DNA of 64,000 nucleotides from Alopecurus myosuroides (taxonomy: Eukaryota > Streptophyta > Magnoliopsida > Poales > Poaceae), in NCBI GenBank assembly GCA_028641055.1, contig CM054063.1, forward strand, positions 176,892,756-176,956,755, written 5' to 3'. Within the stretch, counting starts at the first letter, position 1; each line of letters starts with the position of its first letter. Both the position numbers and the translations under genes were made by a program. A model generated the notes under the pieces. It had not been told where the DNA came from. It ran no database searches and saw only the letters and a program-made list of their open reading frames with translations. This document shows, one piece after another, positions 48,401-60,860 of this stretch.

Positions 48401-50333
48401 CCATCAAATTCGTATGAGTATAGGTGATGAATGGAAAACGGCTTTCAAAACAAAACTTGGTTTGTATGAATGGCTTGTTATGCCCTTTGGTCTTTCGAAT
48501 GCCCCATCTACCTTCATGCGTCTCATGAATGAAGTTCTACGTCCTTTCATTGGCAAATTTGTTGTGGTTTACTTCGACGATATTCTCATTTATAACAAAT
48601 CTTTGGAAGATCACCTTGATCATGTTTCACAAGTATTGTTGGCTCTTCGCAACGCAAAACTTTTCGCCAATCTTTCCAAATGCAATTTTTGCACCAACAA
48701 GCTTGTTTTCTTGGGTTTTGTGATCTCTTCCAATGGTATTGAAGTAGATAACAAGAAGATTGAGGCAATTAGGAATTGGCCTAACCCTACCTCCATGGGT
48801 GAGATAAGGCGCTTTCATGGCCTTGCCGGTTTCTATCGCCGCTTTGTCAAAGATTTTTCAACTATTGCTTGCCCTTTGAATGAACTCACCAAAAAGAATG
48901 TACCTTTTGTTTGGGGCAATGCGCAACAAAAAGCTTTCGACACACTTAAGAAATGCCTAACCGAGGCTCCTTTGCTTGTCTTACCGGATTTCGAGAAAAC
49001 TTTTGAGATTGAATGTGATGCTAGTGGTATAGGAATTGGTGGCGTTCTCATGCAAAACGGACGCCCCGTTGCTTACCATAGTGAAAAACTTGATGGTGCT
49101 AAACTCAATTACCCCATCTATGATAAGGAACTTTTTGCTTTGGTTAGAGTGCTAGAAGTTTGGCAACACTACCTTTGGCCAAAAGAATTTGTCATTCATT
49201 CCGATCACGAATCATTGAAATACTTAAAAAGCCAAACCAATTTGAACAAAAGGCATGCTAAGTGGGTTGAATTCATTGAATCTTTTCCTTATGTCATTAA
49301 GTACAAGAAAGGTAAAGAGAATGTGGTAGCCGATGCCTTGTCTAGGAAAGAATGCCTTCTTACACGTCTTGACATCAATGTGATTGGTTTGGATGAAATC
49401 AAAGACTTATATGTTTCCGATGCTTTCTTTGGTCCTATATTTGAGAAGTGCTTGCCTAACCGAGGTTTCGATGATTACTATCTTCACAAAGGTTTCTTGT
49501 TTAAGGCTAACAAATTGTGTATCCCCGAGTCTTCTCTTCGTTTGTTGTTATTGAAGGAATCACATGAAGGAGGCCTCATGGGACACTTTGGACGCGACAA
49601 GACCTATGCCCTGCTCTCCACCAACTACTATTGGCCCAAGATGAAGCATCACGTTGAGAGACACGTCAAGAGATGTTCCACATGCCTCCGAGCTAAGTCC
49701 ACTTCCAACCCTCATGGTCTTTACATGCCATTACCTATCCCACATGCACCTTGGAGTGATATTAGCATGGACTTTGTGTTAGGCCTTCCACGAACTAAAA
49801 CCAACATGGATTCAATCTTTGTAGTTGTGGATCGTTTCTCTAAGATGGCACATTTCATTCCTTGTAACCGAACCGACGATGCTTCACATGTTGCTACTTT
49901 GTTTTTCAGGGAAATTGTGCGTTTACATGGTGTACCTACTTCAATTGTCTCGGACCGCGACGTCAAGTTCACCTCCTACTTTTGGAAGACATTGATGGCC
50001 AAGCTCGGCGTCAAGCTACTATTCTCCACCGCCTATCACCCACAAACGGATGGACAAACCGAGGTCGTCAACCGCACACTCTCTTCACTACTTCGAGCAT
50101 TGATCAAGCCCAACTTGAAGAATTGGGAGGAATGCATCCCACACGCCGAGTTCGCCTACAACCGTGCTCTCCATCAAGCTACCAAGAAGAGTCCCTTCGA
50201 GATCGTCTACGGCTTCAACCCCAACACCGCCCTCGACATACTCCCTTTGCCTCTACGCGAGCGAGCAAACATGGACATCGACAAGCGCACCGACTACATA
50301 GAAGCTACACGACTCCACAAGGGCTACGCTTGA
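45483..50333 (+). pseudogene. G1 gag-pol polyprotein, truncated by a 2-bp deletion
   Basis: Start chosen at 45,483 ([16 protein letters not shown], shared with G2); an upstream in-frame Met at 45,468 is less likely. About 1,616 residues. Order: low-complexity His/Gln/Arg N-terminus (to residue 290); gag capsid (about 299-490); CCHC knuckle [14 protein letters not shown] (about 538); protease IIDGGS (about 638); reverse transcriptase with YFDD at 48,570-48,581 (residue 1,030); RNase H starting ECDASG (about 1,177); integrase HHCC (about 1,360-1,403) and D,D,E near residues 1,428, 1,490 and 1,528. All catalytic motifs look intact. Compared with G2, two bases are missing near 50,303, which leads to TGA at 50,331-50,333. 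The integrase C-terminus follows in another frame. Confidence 0.93.
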
Positions 50334-50658
50334 GAAGCATTCCGAGCACCGAGCCTCTATCATGAACAAGAACAAGAAACCCATGGTGTTCCAAGAAGGT
50401 GACCTCGTGTGGCTACACTTGCGCAAGGACCGGTTTCCCGAAGAGCACAACTCCAAGCTCAAGCCAAGAGGTGACGGTCCCTTCAAGGTCATCAAGCGCA
50501 TCAACAACAACGCCTACAAGCTCGACTTACCGCAATCCAAGTACCTCGTCCACAACTCCTTCAATGTCAAGGACCTCTCTCCCTTCCATGGATACCCAAG
50601 TGATGAAGACGACGCCGAGTCGAGGTCGACTCTTTTTCAAGGGGGGGAGATGATGTAG
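50334..50658 (+). pseudogene. G1 integrase C-terminal part, out of frame
   Basis: After the 2-bp deletion near 50,303 the integrase tail continues in a different frame: basic segment, WLHLRKDRFPEE, the GPFKVIKRINNNAYKLDLP (GPY/F-like) block and FNVKDLSPF. This frame runs through the polypurine tract and stops at TAG 50,656-50,658, whose bases are the sixth to eighth of the 3' LTR. No chromodomain follows. Confidence 0.85.
50639..50650 (+). promoter_or_regulatory. G1 polypurine tract
   Basis: AAGGGGGGGAGA directly before the 3' LTR at 50,651, with seven consecutive G. It primes plus-strand DNA synthesis in LTR retrotransposons. It lies inside the pol reading frame. Confidence 0.85.
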
Positions 50659-51717
50659 CCCACCCAACTCCACCAAGTGCACCGATGACAAGATCACGCG
50701 CAAAGGCCATCAAAGATAAGGTGAACTCGCTCCTCTCATCCTATGCTTTCGGTCATGTGGAGAATGGTGCGCTACCTCATGGTTCCACACTTTGCGTACT
50801 CAGGTTCAAACCCACCACGGAGGCCCCGGAAAGCACCCAAAATGATGCGCAAGAAGATACGAAGGAGGGCGGAAGAAACGGCATCGCAATCGGAGTCCCG
50901 ACGGAGAAGATATGGGGAAAGGAGCCCCTCCCGGCCTCGGGGGCCGGCCAGGCCGGCCTCATTCCCCCCCTAGGCCGGACCCCCAACAGAGGTAGCCGGC
51001 CTGGAGGCCGGCCTCCCTCCTTCCCACCCCGGCCCCAGGCCGGGCACCCAACAGAGCCAGCCGGCCTGGGGGCCGGCCTGCCTCCTCCCCACCCTGGCCC
51101 CAGGCCGGCCTCCTCCTCCAGGCGCCCACCCTGGCCCCAGGCCGGGTTCCAGGCCGGCCAGGCCGGCCCCTAGGCCGGGGTGGAACCGAAAATGCCCGGA
51201 AATGCACTGTTTTTCGCTCCAGTTTCCACCTACTTCGACCCCCGGCTATATAAGGACACCCCCAAGCTAGATCTAGGGTTTAGAGTTGAATTTAGAACAT
51301 TTGGAGCTCAGCTCTCTTGTATCCCTCTTTGAGGAACCATCCCTCCGACATCGTCGAGGATTGTATCAAGGCACATCCAACTACTTGATCTCTCCCTTTG
51401 GGTTTCTATCAAGTACTTGACCAATCTTCCTCTCGATTATCTTGAGGTTCTATTGGCGTAGTGGACCGGCTACGGGTGTAAAGCGGTTTCAATCAAGGTG
51501 AGCTCAGTTGAATCGATCGTTCCGTAGGCGGCCCTCGGGGTTAGTTGACGGAAGATTTGGGGTTCTTCGGTTCTTACTAGTTATCCTTGTGTTTGTTTGC
51601 GTTGCCCTCGATTTCCCCCTCGTTTCCCCCTCGTGTGTTCATCGAGTTCTTCGTGTTCTTCATGTTCTCCGTCGATTCGTGAAGATCGGACAAATCTAGG
51701 AGTAACCCTCCGCATCA
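50651..51717 (+). repeat. G1 3' LTR
   Basis: 1,067 bp, TGATGTAGCCC...CCGCATCA. TATA box TATATAA at 51,247-51,253. The same U3 coding-like start (50,685 onward) and GC-rich array (about 50,930-51,180) as the 5' LTR. Confidence 0.95.
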
Positions 51718-51722
51718 GTCAC

Positions 51723-52552
51723 TCTTCCTCCATGACTGACTTTCACTACCTGATTTGCTCCCCTTGCCTCATAATGCCTCATATCTCCTACCACCCCCTG
51801 AGTACTGGGTCCCTTTCCAAGTGTCAGCTCTGCGGCTCCTCTTCGTGTGCTTGAGCCAAGGACCAAACTGTGGCTCCTCTCCTTTAGCCAGTTTTACCGC
51901 ACACTCTTTGTTGTCATTGTCTATGATTCCACAATGGTAGCAAAAGTCACAAAGGAACTCGTAGGTGAAAGATCACCAAATACGCCTACCCCGGATCCAA
52001 CCTCGATCATCATTCCTCTCATAAGAGGTTTCTTTATATTGATCCGTACCTTGATTCCCATATAGTCTCACACTGCCATGTCGTTGCTACTCACTTTCAC
52101 CTCAACCAACTCACCCAGCTCTGCAGCGATCAGGTTACCCGTGCTTCTCGTCATCCTCCCTAGCGGCAGTTCCTCAACACAAACCACTATCGGAACCTGA
52201 GAGAACGTGTAATCCTTCAAGGTCTTGTCAGCATCAAAGTCTTCCAGAACCAGCATATCTTTATCGAACATCCACGAGCCTTCTTCCAGAGCTTTCTTCT
52301 TCCCCGGGGCTTGCTTCAAAGTGATCAAGAAAAGGTTCTCCCCCACGACCTTGCAGACTACACCCCGGATAGAACACCAGACTCGACCCACCGATTCTCA
52401 ATCGCCTCCGGGGTTGCTTGCTTGTCCGACAACAATTTTTCCATGGCCTGCGGCTCCCCCGTACTCGTGGATCCTGAGTCTAGGACCTTGACTCCCCTCT
52501 CCTCTGCCTCCGACAATTTCATCGATCTCAGCAGCTCTTCCACCCTCTCCAT
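51723..52552 (-). pseudogene. LINE ORF1, 5' part (DUF4283-like RNA-binding protein)
   Basis: ORF1 probably starts at 52,552 (MERVEELLRSMKL...), a typical start for plant L1 ORF1. A frameshift near 52,360-52,390 moves reading to the next frame, where residues such as GSWMFDKDMLVL match the DUF4283 core found before zinc knuckles in plant LINE ORF1. That frame ends in TGA at 52,068-52,070, where the family has Trp (one base change). After another frameshift a cysteine cluster appears near 51,900-51,940, with three cysteines in knuckle spacing but Asn in place of the usual His. The protein normally coats LINE RNA in the cytoplasm. This copy cannot make it. Confidence 0.75.
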
Positions 52553-52880
52553 CAGGTGGCTACAGACCCAACGCCTCCAAACGAGCTTGGGGATTAGGGA
52601 TTGGTGTATTACGATCGCGTCCCCTAACAACACGAATGGTTTTATGGTGGATGGGTGTGGACGTTGGTGGTGGAGTTTTGTGGATTACGGAATGTGTTGT
52701 CCTTGCGGGGAAGACAGAGAAACGCTCGAACGAAGATCCCCGATGACGAGAGGACGACGGGGAGAAAGCGGAGGCGCCGACGGGATCCAACCGCCCCCCG
52801 AATCGCCTGCCCGATCGCCCAAGAAAAAAAAAACGGATGACCTAACCGCCACACATGGGGCGGACTATCATATCAGTTCT

Positions 52881-53310
52881 TAACTCCGTGTCGACGCGTC
52901 CCCACTGCACACGCTCTTATGTTGGGATTCCTGCTAGAGATTCACAAGCTGGGTGTGGGGGGGGGGGGGCTAGTATAGGAAAAATTAAAGTGGGTTATTC
53001 ATAGGGGGTGGAAACTGATCGGGAATTATCCAAAATTGGTATTTAAGCTTTAGGCTATTGTGTATTATATAGATATTTTTATCACCGTTCCGTTCTATAG
53101 TTGACTCATTATAAAACGTATATTTTCATATATTCGTTCTGTTTAGAATTGATCAACTATGTATCGGATCTTCATACTTATTTGACTAACAACTGCTCTG
53201 GATTCATATATGTATCCGTACTCCTTTTGAAAACATGTAAACAGATGTATGAAGGGTACTATCAAATCCATTTCCACCCTTAGCTATTTGTTCAGACTTT
53301 GCACCAGATT
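52881..53310. other. Spacer between the transposon nest and the PP2A gene
   Basis: About 430 bp, mostly AT-rich, with a run of about 14 G near 52,957-52,970. No ORF or repeat recognised. The LINE 5' boundary probably lies at its left edge. Confidence 0.6.
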
Positions 53311-53311
53311 T

Positions 53312-53865
53312 TTTATTACATATCACTGCAAACAGTATAGTTTCTGTGAAGCAAATTAGGAACTCCTCAAAAGGATGAACAAGAGAAATATAGAGCTGAA
53401 CAAAGTGCAAATACGAGACAGGCCACTCAATCCTCAGGATGGCTACACTTCGTCTAAGTGTGACTTCAAAAGAAAAGGCCGCCAACTATTGAAACCGGTT
53501 AAACAAGCACCAGCAAATCTAGCACATTACAACTGCCAATATATTAACTTTGCAAAATCCAAGGAGGCAGCCAAAATCAACGGGCAATGGTTGCATCCAG
53601 TAAAAATCATACAAGGCACATTGCATCCAAAATGACAGACCAAGTTCAAACTGCCATGTTTACACACAATGGCAATAACGTGTGCCGTCTTACTCAATTA
53701 TACAACAAAAGTAACAATAAAATGGGAACGGAACCATCCATTATCTGCATGGAAGCATAGGTCAGTTACTAAGGCTAGAAGGAACGCTCCACTAGAGGGT
53801 AAATCACATGTACTCCAAAGCTGGACTAAGAAGAATATATCTTCTAAATACTTGACAGTACCTAG
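53312..53865 (-). other. Probable 3' UTR of the PP2A A-subunit gene
   Basis: The region downstream of the stop codon on the minus strand, with no coding signal. A poly(A) signal AATAAA (minus strand, plus bases 53,312-53,317) would end a 3' UTR of about 550 bp. Inferred only. Confidence 0.4.
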
Positions 53866-56800
53866 TTAGCTTGACATCATGATTTGGTCGCATGCCTGAA
53901 GGGCCTGGTTTGCATAGTATCTTACGTCCACATCAGGGTCCTCGCTTAGCTCGACAAGGCATGGTTTCACGGTCTTCTCGACGACCTGCAAAGTTAGTAT
54001 TCATGATATTCCCCAATAACCCATGACTGAACTGAACTATATACCAAACAGGACCATGCGGAAGAAACTTGGGAACTCACAGATTGATCAAGGATCGGTA
54101 CAAGCGACTGCAGAACTTTTGCAACATTGAACTTGATGTTTGGCACTCTGAAAATTCACAAATGTGTCAGTGAAGCCTTAAAAGAGAAGAGTTCTGTCGA
54201 TATGTTATTTATCACTTACCTGTCCTTTGACGAATTAATTACGACAGGGAGCAGCTTTTGACATGTTATTTCTGCACCCATGACAGGTGCCAGCAATGAG
54301 ATAGCTAGCAGGATGGTCATGCGGTACAGATAATGTGGGTTGTTTATCTTCTCCAATACCTACAAGATGGAACATGTAAGCATTCACGACTAGCAGAAAT
54401 TACATATCATTACAGAAAGGAGAATTTGTACATACTACTGCTCAACTAAATTCTAGTTAGGCATAAACGGGGTCAAGACTTCAAGCGAACAGAGAGCTCT
54501 CTCTTGCTACAATGACTTGTTTCATTAGGTACCTTCCACCACCACCGAGCTTAATAAACAATTAGCATATTGTGTGTAACTTTCTTCTGGCCATCAGCCA
54601 ACATAGCTTCAAGAATTGCGCATCCATAGCCGGTTGCATCAACCAGGATAGCTTATTGTAAGTCCAGAACTTTCCACCATGGTACAACATGCTCACTTGG
54701 CATATTGACGTGGATATGCTCACTTGGCATATTTAGATTATATTTCTCTTCTAACTGACTGGTCTCAAGGACCAGTCTGACATATCGCTTATTGCTACCG
54801 CAGCTAGCAGTGGAACCCTACTGGTGCATCAAACAGATAGTTCATTGACCCCATCTCCTACATCATCATTGTCTGAGACGAAGGTAATGCACACCCTCCT
54901 AGCGCTGCTATGCACTATCTAAAGGCCACCCACTATGACATCTCCAAGGCACATGAGGTTCTCTATGACGTGTGGGCCTCTTGTTGTCACATAAATATGC
55001 CAAGTGGACAGATTATGCCACGCGTGAGTTTTGGACTAAAATGAACTACTTACACAAGTTCTCACCTGCGGATGTACAACTTACGTGTACCTAGTTGACT
55101 AGAGTGTGCACTTTCAAGGACTGTGGGTGCAATTTACTCAAGAGATAACTGCTATATTTGTTCACCTGTACAGAGTGTAGATTTTCTAGCCTGTGTCCAA
55201 AACATTGGACATAGTTAGTGCAAAAATTGGTATTATTAATTTTCACTGAGCCATGATCGAAACTGCTAAGACTTAGCTTGAAACCCAACAACCAGAAACC
55301 TGCTTAACTTCGGTGCACTGGCTTTACTCATGCAAGGAAAATTACAGTACATATCGAACCTGAGGAATTATATGTTGCATTGCCCACTCTGGACCAAACT
55401 CCTCTGCCAGGCGCTTAAGGTTGTTCGCAGCAGCTTCCCTGATGGAGAAAACCTGAAATTCAAACTTCAGTTAACCATTTCCACACGCAGGTCAACTAAA
55501 CATAGGGGCAAATGTGACGCAAGGAAAGAAGCACTTGAGGTTTCACTAAGCTTAATATAGAGTTCATTCACATTGCCTAAGCTTAGTTCTGGCAATATTA
55601 ATGTCGAACCAAACATGCCATTTAGTAACAGAATAGCATATACCTTATCTTCCAACCATTGCATGCAAAGTGCCCCCAGCTTGTCATCAAAAAACCCAAC
55701 ACCTAGCTGACTGGCCAACAGAGGGATGTACTCAATTATTGCGAGTCGAACCCTCCAGTGCCTATCCTCTGCAAGTTCAACAATGGCGGGCAATAGAGAC
55801 TGTGACAGCAAGTCAATTCCAATGACCTGAAAGATCACAAAACACGTCATACATCAGTCAGTAAAGGAAACAAAATTACCCCCTCCATTTCTGAATGCAT
55901 GGAACATTGCACTTCAACCAAGATTCAGGTAAAAATATTGCATTACTTATCTTCATTATGCCACTTGTAACCATTCAATGATATGTGTTACTTTAGTCCA
56001 TACTAATAAATGGCATTGAAATAGCCAAAGGGAGGGTTTTGTGAGGAAATAATAGCTTAAAGATATCTTAAATGGTAGGTTAGCATGTATTTTAGACATT
56101 AAATCTGGTGTCAGAAAAAATTGTACTTAGGGCGAATTTACTATATTAAGGTAAGTGTTTAGACCAGTACTGTTGAAGGTAAATGCCTACGGAAAGTAGG
56201 CCAACACCAGCTCATCCCACTTACAAAATAGTGAATTTTTTGCATGTGCCTCTCAAACAAAAAGTTCACAAAAGAACCAGCCGCGAATTGTAAGAGAAGG
56301 TACACAAACTTCAACAACGCATGACGGCACTGACCTGATTGACTTGATCAAGCTTGCTGATTATGTTAAGTCGCACATCAGGAAATTCGTCTTTTAGCAA
56401 AGAAAGAAAAATAGGAAGAAGCTGTTCAATGGTAGCATCCTGCAGAAAGTCACATATGAAGCTGGTCAGGCTTCCAAGGGTGATGAATTGCATATTAAAT
56501 GTGTGAAAAGTAGAAGCTGCTGGCAACAAATAATAAAAATATACCACAGATACACGATAAAATATATTGGACCGGTAGCTACTGCCCACTAGTAGGGATA
56601 AAAGAGTAAAACCAAAGGAAATACAGTTTCATGCTGGGTCCACCATATCATCATAGCATACAGGTAACTGGCAAATGGTCCAGTGCATATGGAATCCAAA
56701 CCAAATCACTAAAAAAACATTTGAATATCTCAACGAAACCCCTCTCCACATTATTCAAGCTGGCACGCTGAGAAGTCCAAGAGAACAATTCCAATAGAAA

Positions 56801-59657
56801 GTAGTTATGCACTATTTCTCATTACCATCTCAGTAAATTACCAATACCAACTATTGTATGGACAAAATAATGGTGGATCACAAGAGTACAATTAAAATTA
56901 TATTTTATGAAATATTTATAGGGCTAAAGCCACGGCACAGATATCAAATGTAATGCATGTTAATTTGTTGGTAAACATGTTTGCAACACTGAAAGGAAAT
57001 TCAAAAAATGCATCATTGCTCACACCTTCCCCAAAACAGGGGCCATTCCCATAATGACTGAAGCCAAAGCTGAGCGAACATGCTGAGACGAATCCGATGA
57101 TAATTCCTGCAGATGCAATTGGCATGAGTTAGTCTGTAGACAATAACAGCAGCAAAATACAAATGATGTTCAGTAACTGCAATGTCCCCCGACCTTAACG
57201 CATGGAAGAATGTGCTGAATTGCAAGCTGTGGACTTAATATTCTACAGAACTTCGTAACTTTTCCGGCAGCTGCTATCCGCACTTCAGCCTCATTATCAC
57301 GAAGGAGGCGAACATATGCAGGCACCAGGTCCGCTCTATTACAAACATATGAGCACATGAATCAATCAAGTTAAAATCTATGTATTAACATATATACATA
57401 ACAACTTGGCCCCATGTATATCCAAGTACCATTTACAGATATGGAAATTCAAGTATGTTAGAATAGATGGAAAAAATCACTAACCTTGTAGGCTCTGGGC
57501 CAACAGCCTCGCAGAGCTCGTACAATTGATTGGCAACCATATAACGGACACGCCAAGATTTATCCTATCAAAGGAGTTATGGAAGGAGTATTAGTAGTAG
57601 CACAACCGTTAAGTCACTTGACAACAACCATAGTTGAATTAAATAAGCGATCCTGAGTAACCATAAACCTGCAGCAGTCAAAGACTAATTAGAAATGTCG
57701 GAGATGTACCTGGGAAAAATTGACAATCACTGGAAGGATATGTGCTACACAATCTTGCGGTTCCAACAATTTTCCAAGAGCAGCACAACCTTCAACTGCC
57801 AATAAACGTACTGAATCTTGATCTGTAAATGAAGGCCAATAACAACTTGTAATCAAGGTCTCAACATGTTGCATATTGTGCAAACTTTTGGACATAAAAT
57901 TCCAGGACTCGATTTTAGGGCTCATATATTGATCTTTTAGTAAATTCAAGCATAATAGAATAACCACTGAATTTCAAAAGCTTACTTCCATATCTTCAAG
58001 CATAGACAAAACAATAGCATGTCCATAGCAAAGATGGTAAGATAAAGCAGTTTAATTCTGTTTTCAGTCCTCAAGCATTCTCATCACAAAATCGCACCTA
58101 ATCTCGTGAAAGAAACACAAAACCAAGACAGAGACAGCTAACAGTACCACAAAAATACGCGAACTACTACAACAAGGTATGCCAAATTTGAAACTGCAAT
58201 TAAGATAGAAAAGAGCAACACGTAAAACAGAAACTACACTAGTAAGCACTAAGGAGCAAGAAACTTGTTTGTCTGATATTAGATCTAAGACAGCACTCAC
58301 ATAAGCCAACATGTGAAGCAGCACAAAATTCATATGATTATAACCATTATACTTGGTTCAATAGAGAAAAAACATTTAACTGAAGAAGATTTCTCAATAT
58401 TAACAATAGTATCTCACTTGGTAATATTATAAAGTTCTGTTAAGTGACTGATAAATTTGATCGGTCTGAAAATCCAGAACAACAATTTGACGATTCATCT
58501 CCACCACAGATGAAGGAAGCGACCACATGGTTACAGACACAATCATTCAGTCAATAAAACAGGTGTTTTATGGAAAATAAGCAAGTATAAATGTTTTAGT
58601 CCGCTTTTTGAACAGATAAGCAACTATTTGCATGAATCAATAGGTAACTATTTTATTAAAAAGTACATCAAAGATGTATAAGAATTCAAAAGAAAGTACC
58701 ATCTTGGGTTAACTCATCAAAGATCGACATAATTTCTGTCTTCAAATGGCTCCGTTCAATAGTGGCAGCAAACTTCCCAAGATTTGATGCAGCCGCTCTT
58801 CTGACCATAGGCATATCATCTTGGCACAACTGACCATAAATGGTCCTCAGTTCTGTTTTCAATGGATCGGTGGCACTTGGATAGGCAATATGGAAAAGAC
58901 CACAGGATGATACTCGAGCTGTAAACCACTCACCAGATGCTAGCCTCTGAAATGAGTAAAGACTGGTTAAATGGCATAAAGATACCAGCAGACAATAAAC
59001 ACGTATTGATGTATTCATCTGAGCGCAGCAGTATTTCTAGTGAACCACGGTATCTGATGGAGTGCGTCATACGCCGAACATTATAATACAGGTGCAAGTA
59101 GTTGAAAGGCAGGCAATGGGCAAAAATACCATGCAAGTATATATCTTATAGAGAAATAGAATGCTGAGGCGGGGAGAGTGCACCAACATAACAAAATAAA
59201 TAATACAGGCAGCACACTTAACAACAAATCAAAAGGATGTTTGCACTATTTATGGATGCCTTACCTTCACTACTTGAATGAAGAAGTCAACAATGTCATT
59301 TTCCTTCATCTGTGCACCAATACGGCACAATGACTCGACTGCTTTGTCTCGGACACAAGTCTCCTCCACCGTCGACAATGTCTCCAATGGTGGGAGCAAA
59401 ACGTGAGCGTGTTCTACACCCCCGACATAAGGAATGAAAACACCCAATTCTTCCGCCATTGCAAGAAGCACCTCATCTTCATCATCATTGTTTTCGCTGA
59501 GAAAAGGTATGAGTTCCTTCCTGGTTCTTTCTTCCCCAAGTGCCCGTGCAATAGTGGAAAGTCTTCTGATAGAATTCAGACGCAATTGAATATCTTCATT
59601 TTTAAGCTCATCTATCAGCACAGCAATTGGGTAAAGAGGCTCATCGACCATAGCCAT
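53866..59657 (-). CDS. PP2AA: Protein phosphatase 2A scaffold subunit A (PR65), 587 aa, 12 coding exons
   Basis: Coding exons, minus strand: 59,657-59,265; 58,946-58,700; 57,822-57,710; 57,564-57,485; 57,335-57,194; 57,106-57,026; 56,439-56,335; 55,826-55,644; 55,452-55,360; 54,359-54,220; 54,147-54,081; 53,985-53,866. Every junction is GT-AG and every phase fits, giving exactly 587 residues plus stop, the usual length of plant A subunits. It starts [20 protein letters not shown] and ends ACDQIMMSS. The protein is built of 15 HEAT repeats. In the known PP2A structure, repeats 1-10 bind regulatory B subunits and 11-15 bind the catalytic C subunit, in cytoplasm and nucleus. In plants the family (RCN1-type) acts in auxin, ABA and stress signalling. 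No stop, frameshift or lost splice site was seen. A TTG four codons upstream is in frame but not a likely start. Confidence 0.97.
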
Positions 59658-60860
59658 CCGGCTAATCAATTATTTCTCCAACTGTAAAACAAGACACAAC
59701 ATTAGGACAAACAACAATAGGGTAGATTTGAGAACCCATTGTTACCTTGGTTCTAAAATAGCGCAACTAGTTTAAGAGGTCAAACATTTAAACTAACATA
59801 CAGGTGACTCAACTAAGGGAGACAAAATATTTGTTGCCTAACAGTTACTTGTTGATTTTCTCAGAATGTCAAACAAAGATGCCATTTATTTATTTTGTGT
59901 ACAGATTGTTTCAGGGGCACACGATCATAATCCCATCAGCGGTCAAAAGGCTACAGAAAACAGCTTATTTTCCAATCGATCTACAACAAAGGCTGAGAGC
60001 ATATAGTTTCCGTTTGTGGTGACAGTGGATGAAAAGCAATCCATATGAACCAATATAACCAAAGACAGTAGCAGCATTTTACGTCTTTATTTCAGTTTTC
60101 CACCTTTCTAACAAAATATTAAACACCAGATGGGGGAAATTAAAAACCGTGTGTACTCTAGAACTTCCTGATCGAGTACAGGATCGTGTAATTAAACAAC
60201 TCCCTAGCAACAAAAAAGAAGAGAGCGAGTACATCTGCACAATCTGGGAAACCAATCGAACCAAAACAGTGCAGTAACTGCACGAACGTATCACTATGAG
60301 AGAACCTACACTATATATGCTACCCATCCGGGAGCCAATAACTCTCCAAATCATCCCAAAACAGGACTCCCAGAGGGAAACCCCAAATCTGTCCCCAATC
60401 GCGCGGAAACTGGCGCAACCCCGCCCTACCAGGGCAGTGGAACAACGGATAAACCGAAAAGGCAACGTGTAACGCCTGAAGGCCGAAGTCCAAATCCTAA
60501 TTTCAGGGCACCCGCGGCGGGATCATGGAGCGGATGCGCCTTGCCGCGGTAACGGGAGCAAGCCGACCGCGACCCGGACCACAGATCTAATAACGGGGAG
60601 GGGAGGGGGCGGAGCAGACGGGAGCGAGAGATGTCACCTGACGGGATCAGATCGGCCTTCTGCAGAGGCGCCGGTGCCGAAGGGAGGCGGTGAGCCGAGG
60701 AGGGAGGAGGTCGCGAGGCGTCGCCGGTAAGATTGTCCAGACTCCAGACGCTGTAGAATGGGACCGTGAGAATGGGGGAATGAAGAGGGCTCCACTCTGG
60801 CCTGCGCTGGGCCGGGCAGTGAAACCGGCCTTTTCTCTGTCAGATGGGAGGTTAAGAAAA
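59658..60860 (-). promoter_or_regulatory. PP2A gene 5' UTR with intron, and promoter-proximal region
   Basis: The coding exon begins at 59,681 after a TTTTACAG acceptor. A good donor CCCGTCAG|GTGACA lies at 60,637/60,638, giving a 956-bp 5'-UTR intron. The upstream non-coding exon (60,638 to perhaps 60,800) is CT- and GC-rich, and no clear TATA box is seen, as is common for housekeeping genes. The transcription start was not fixed. Confidence 0.6.

Larger units (their letters stand above)
43202..51717 (+). mobile_element. G1: Ty3-gypsy element, young and nearly complete
   Basis: 8,516 bp, TSD GTCAC (43,197-43,201 and 51,718-51,722), inserted in LINE ORF1. LTRs are 43,202-44,266 and 50,651-51,717. 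By eye they differ by about eight substitutions and two 1-bp indels (about 0.8%), the lowest in the window. The interior has an initiator-Met primer-binding site, a 1.2-kb leader, a single gag-pol frame of over 1,600 codons, one 2-bp deletion near 50,303, and a polypurine tract. No chromodomain is visible. It is the only element here close to coding competence, but the deletion disconnects the integrase tail. Confidence 0.95.
5061..52880 (-). mobile_element. L1-type LINE (base layer of the nest), split into three pieces
   Basis: Minus-strand LINE in the order 5' UTR (about 52,880-52,553), ORF1, ORF2. It is broken by G1 (43,202-51,717) and by X with all its contents (9,245-43,135), and is cut at 5,060 by X'. 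When both inserts and one TSD copy each are removed, ORF1 reads in one frame across both junctions (51,723 to 43,201, and 43,141 to 9,244), which is independent proof of the nesting. The 3' end, poly(A) tail and TSDs are not in the window. The 5' boundary is approximate: LINE-like GC-rich UTR gives way to unrelated sequence near 52,860-52,900. Reading frames carry several frameshifts and stops, so the element is dead. Confidence 0.85.

Noticed and set aside
52957..52970. Poly-G run as a LINE or transposon boundary signal
   Set aside because: LINE tails are poly(A) and at the other end of this element; the G run has no defined link to a boundary and may be a simple homopolymer.
55490..57470. 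PP2A introns inspected for further genes or MITEs
   Set aside because: No inverted terminal repeats with TSDs and no ORF with domain signal were seen; the ORFs found there are exon read-throughs into introns.
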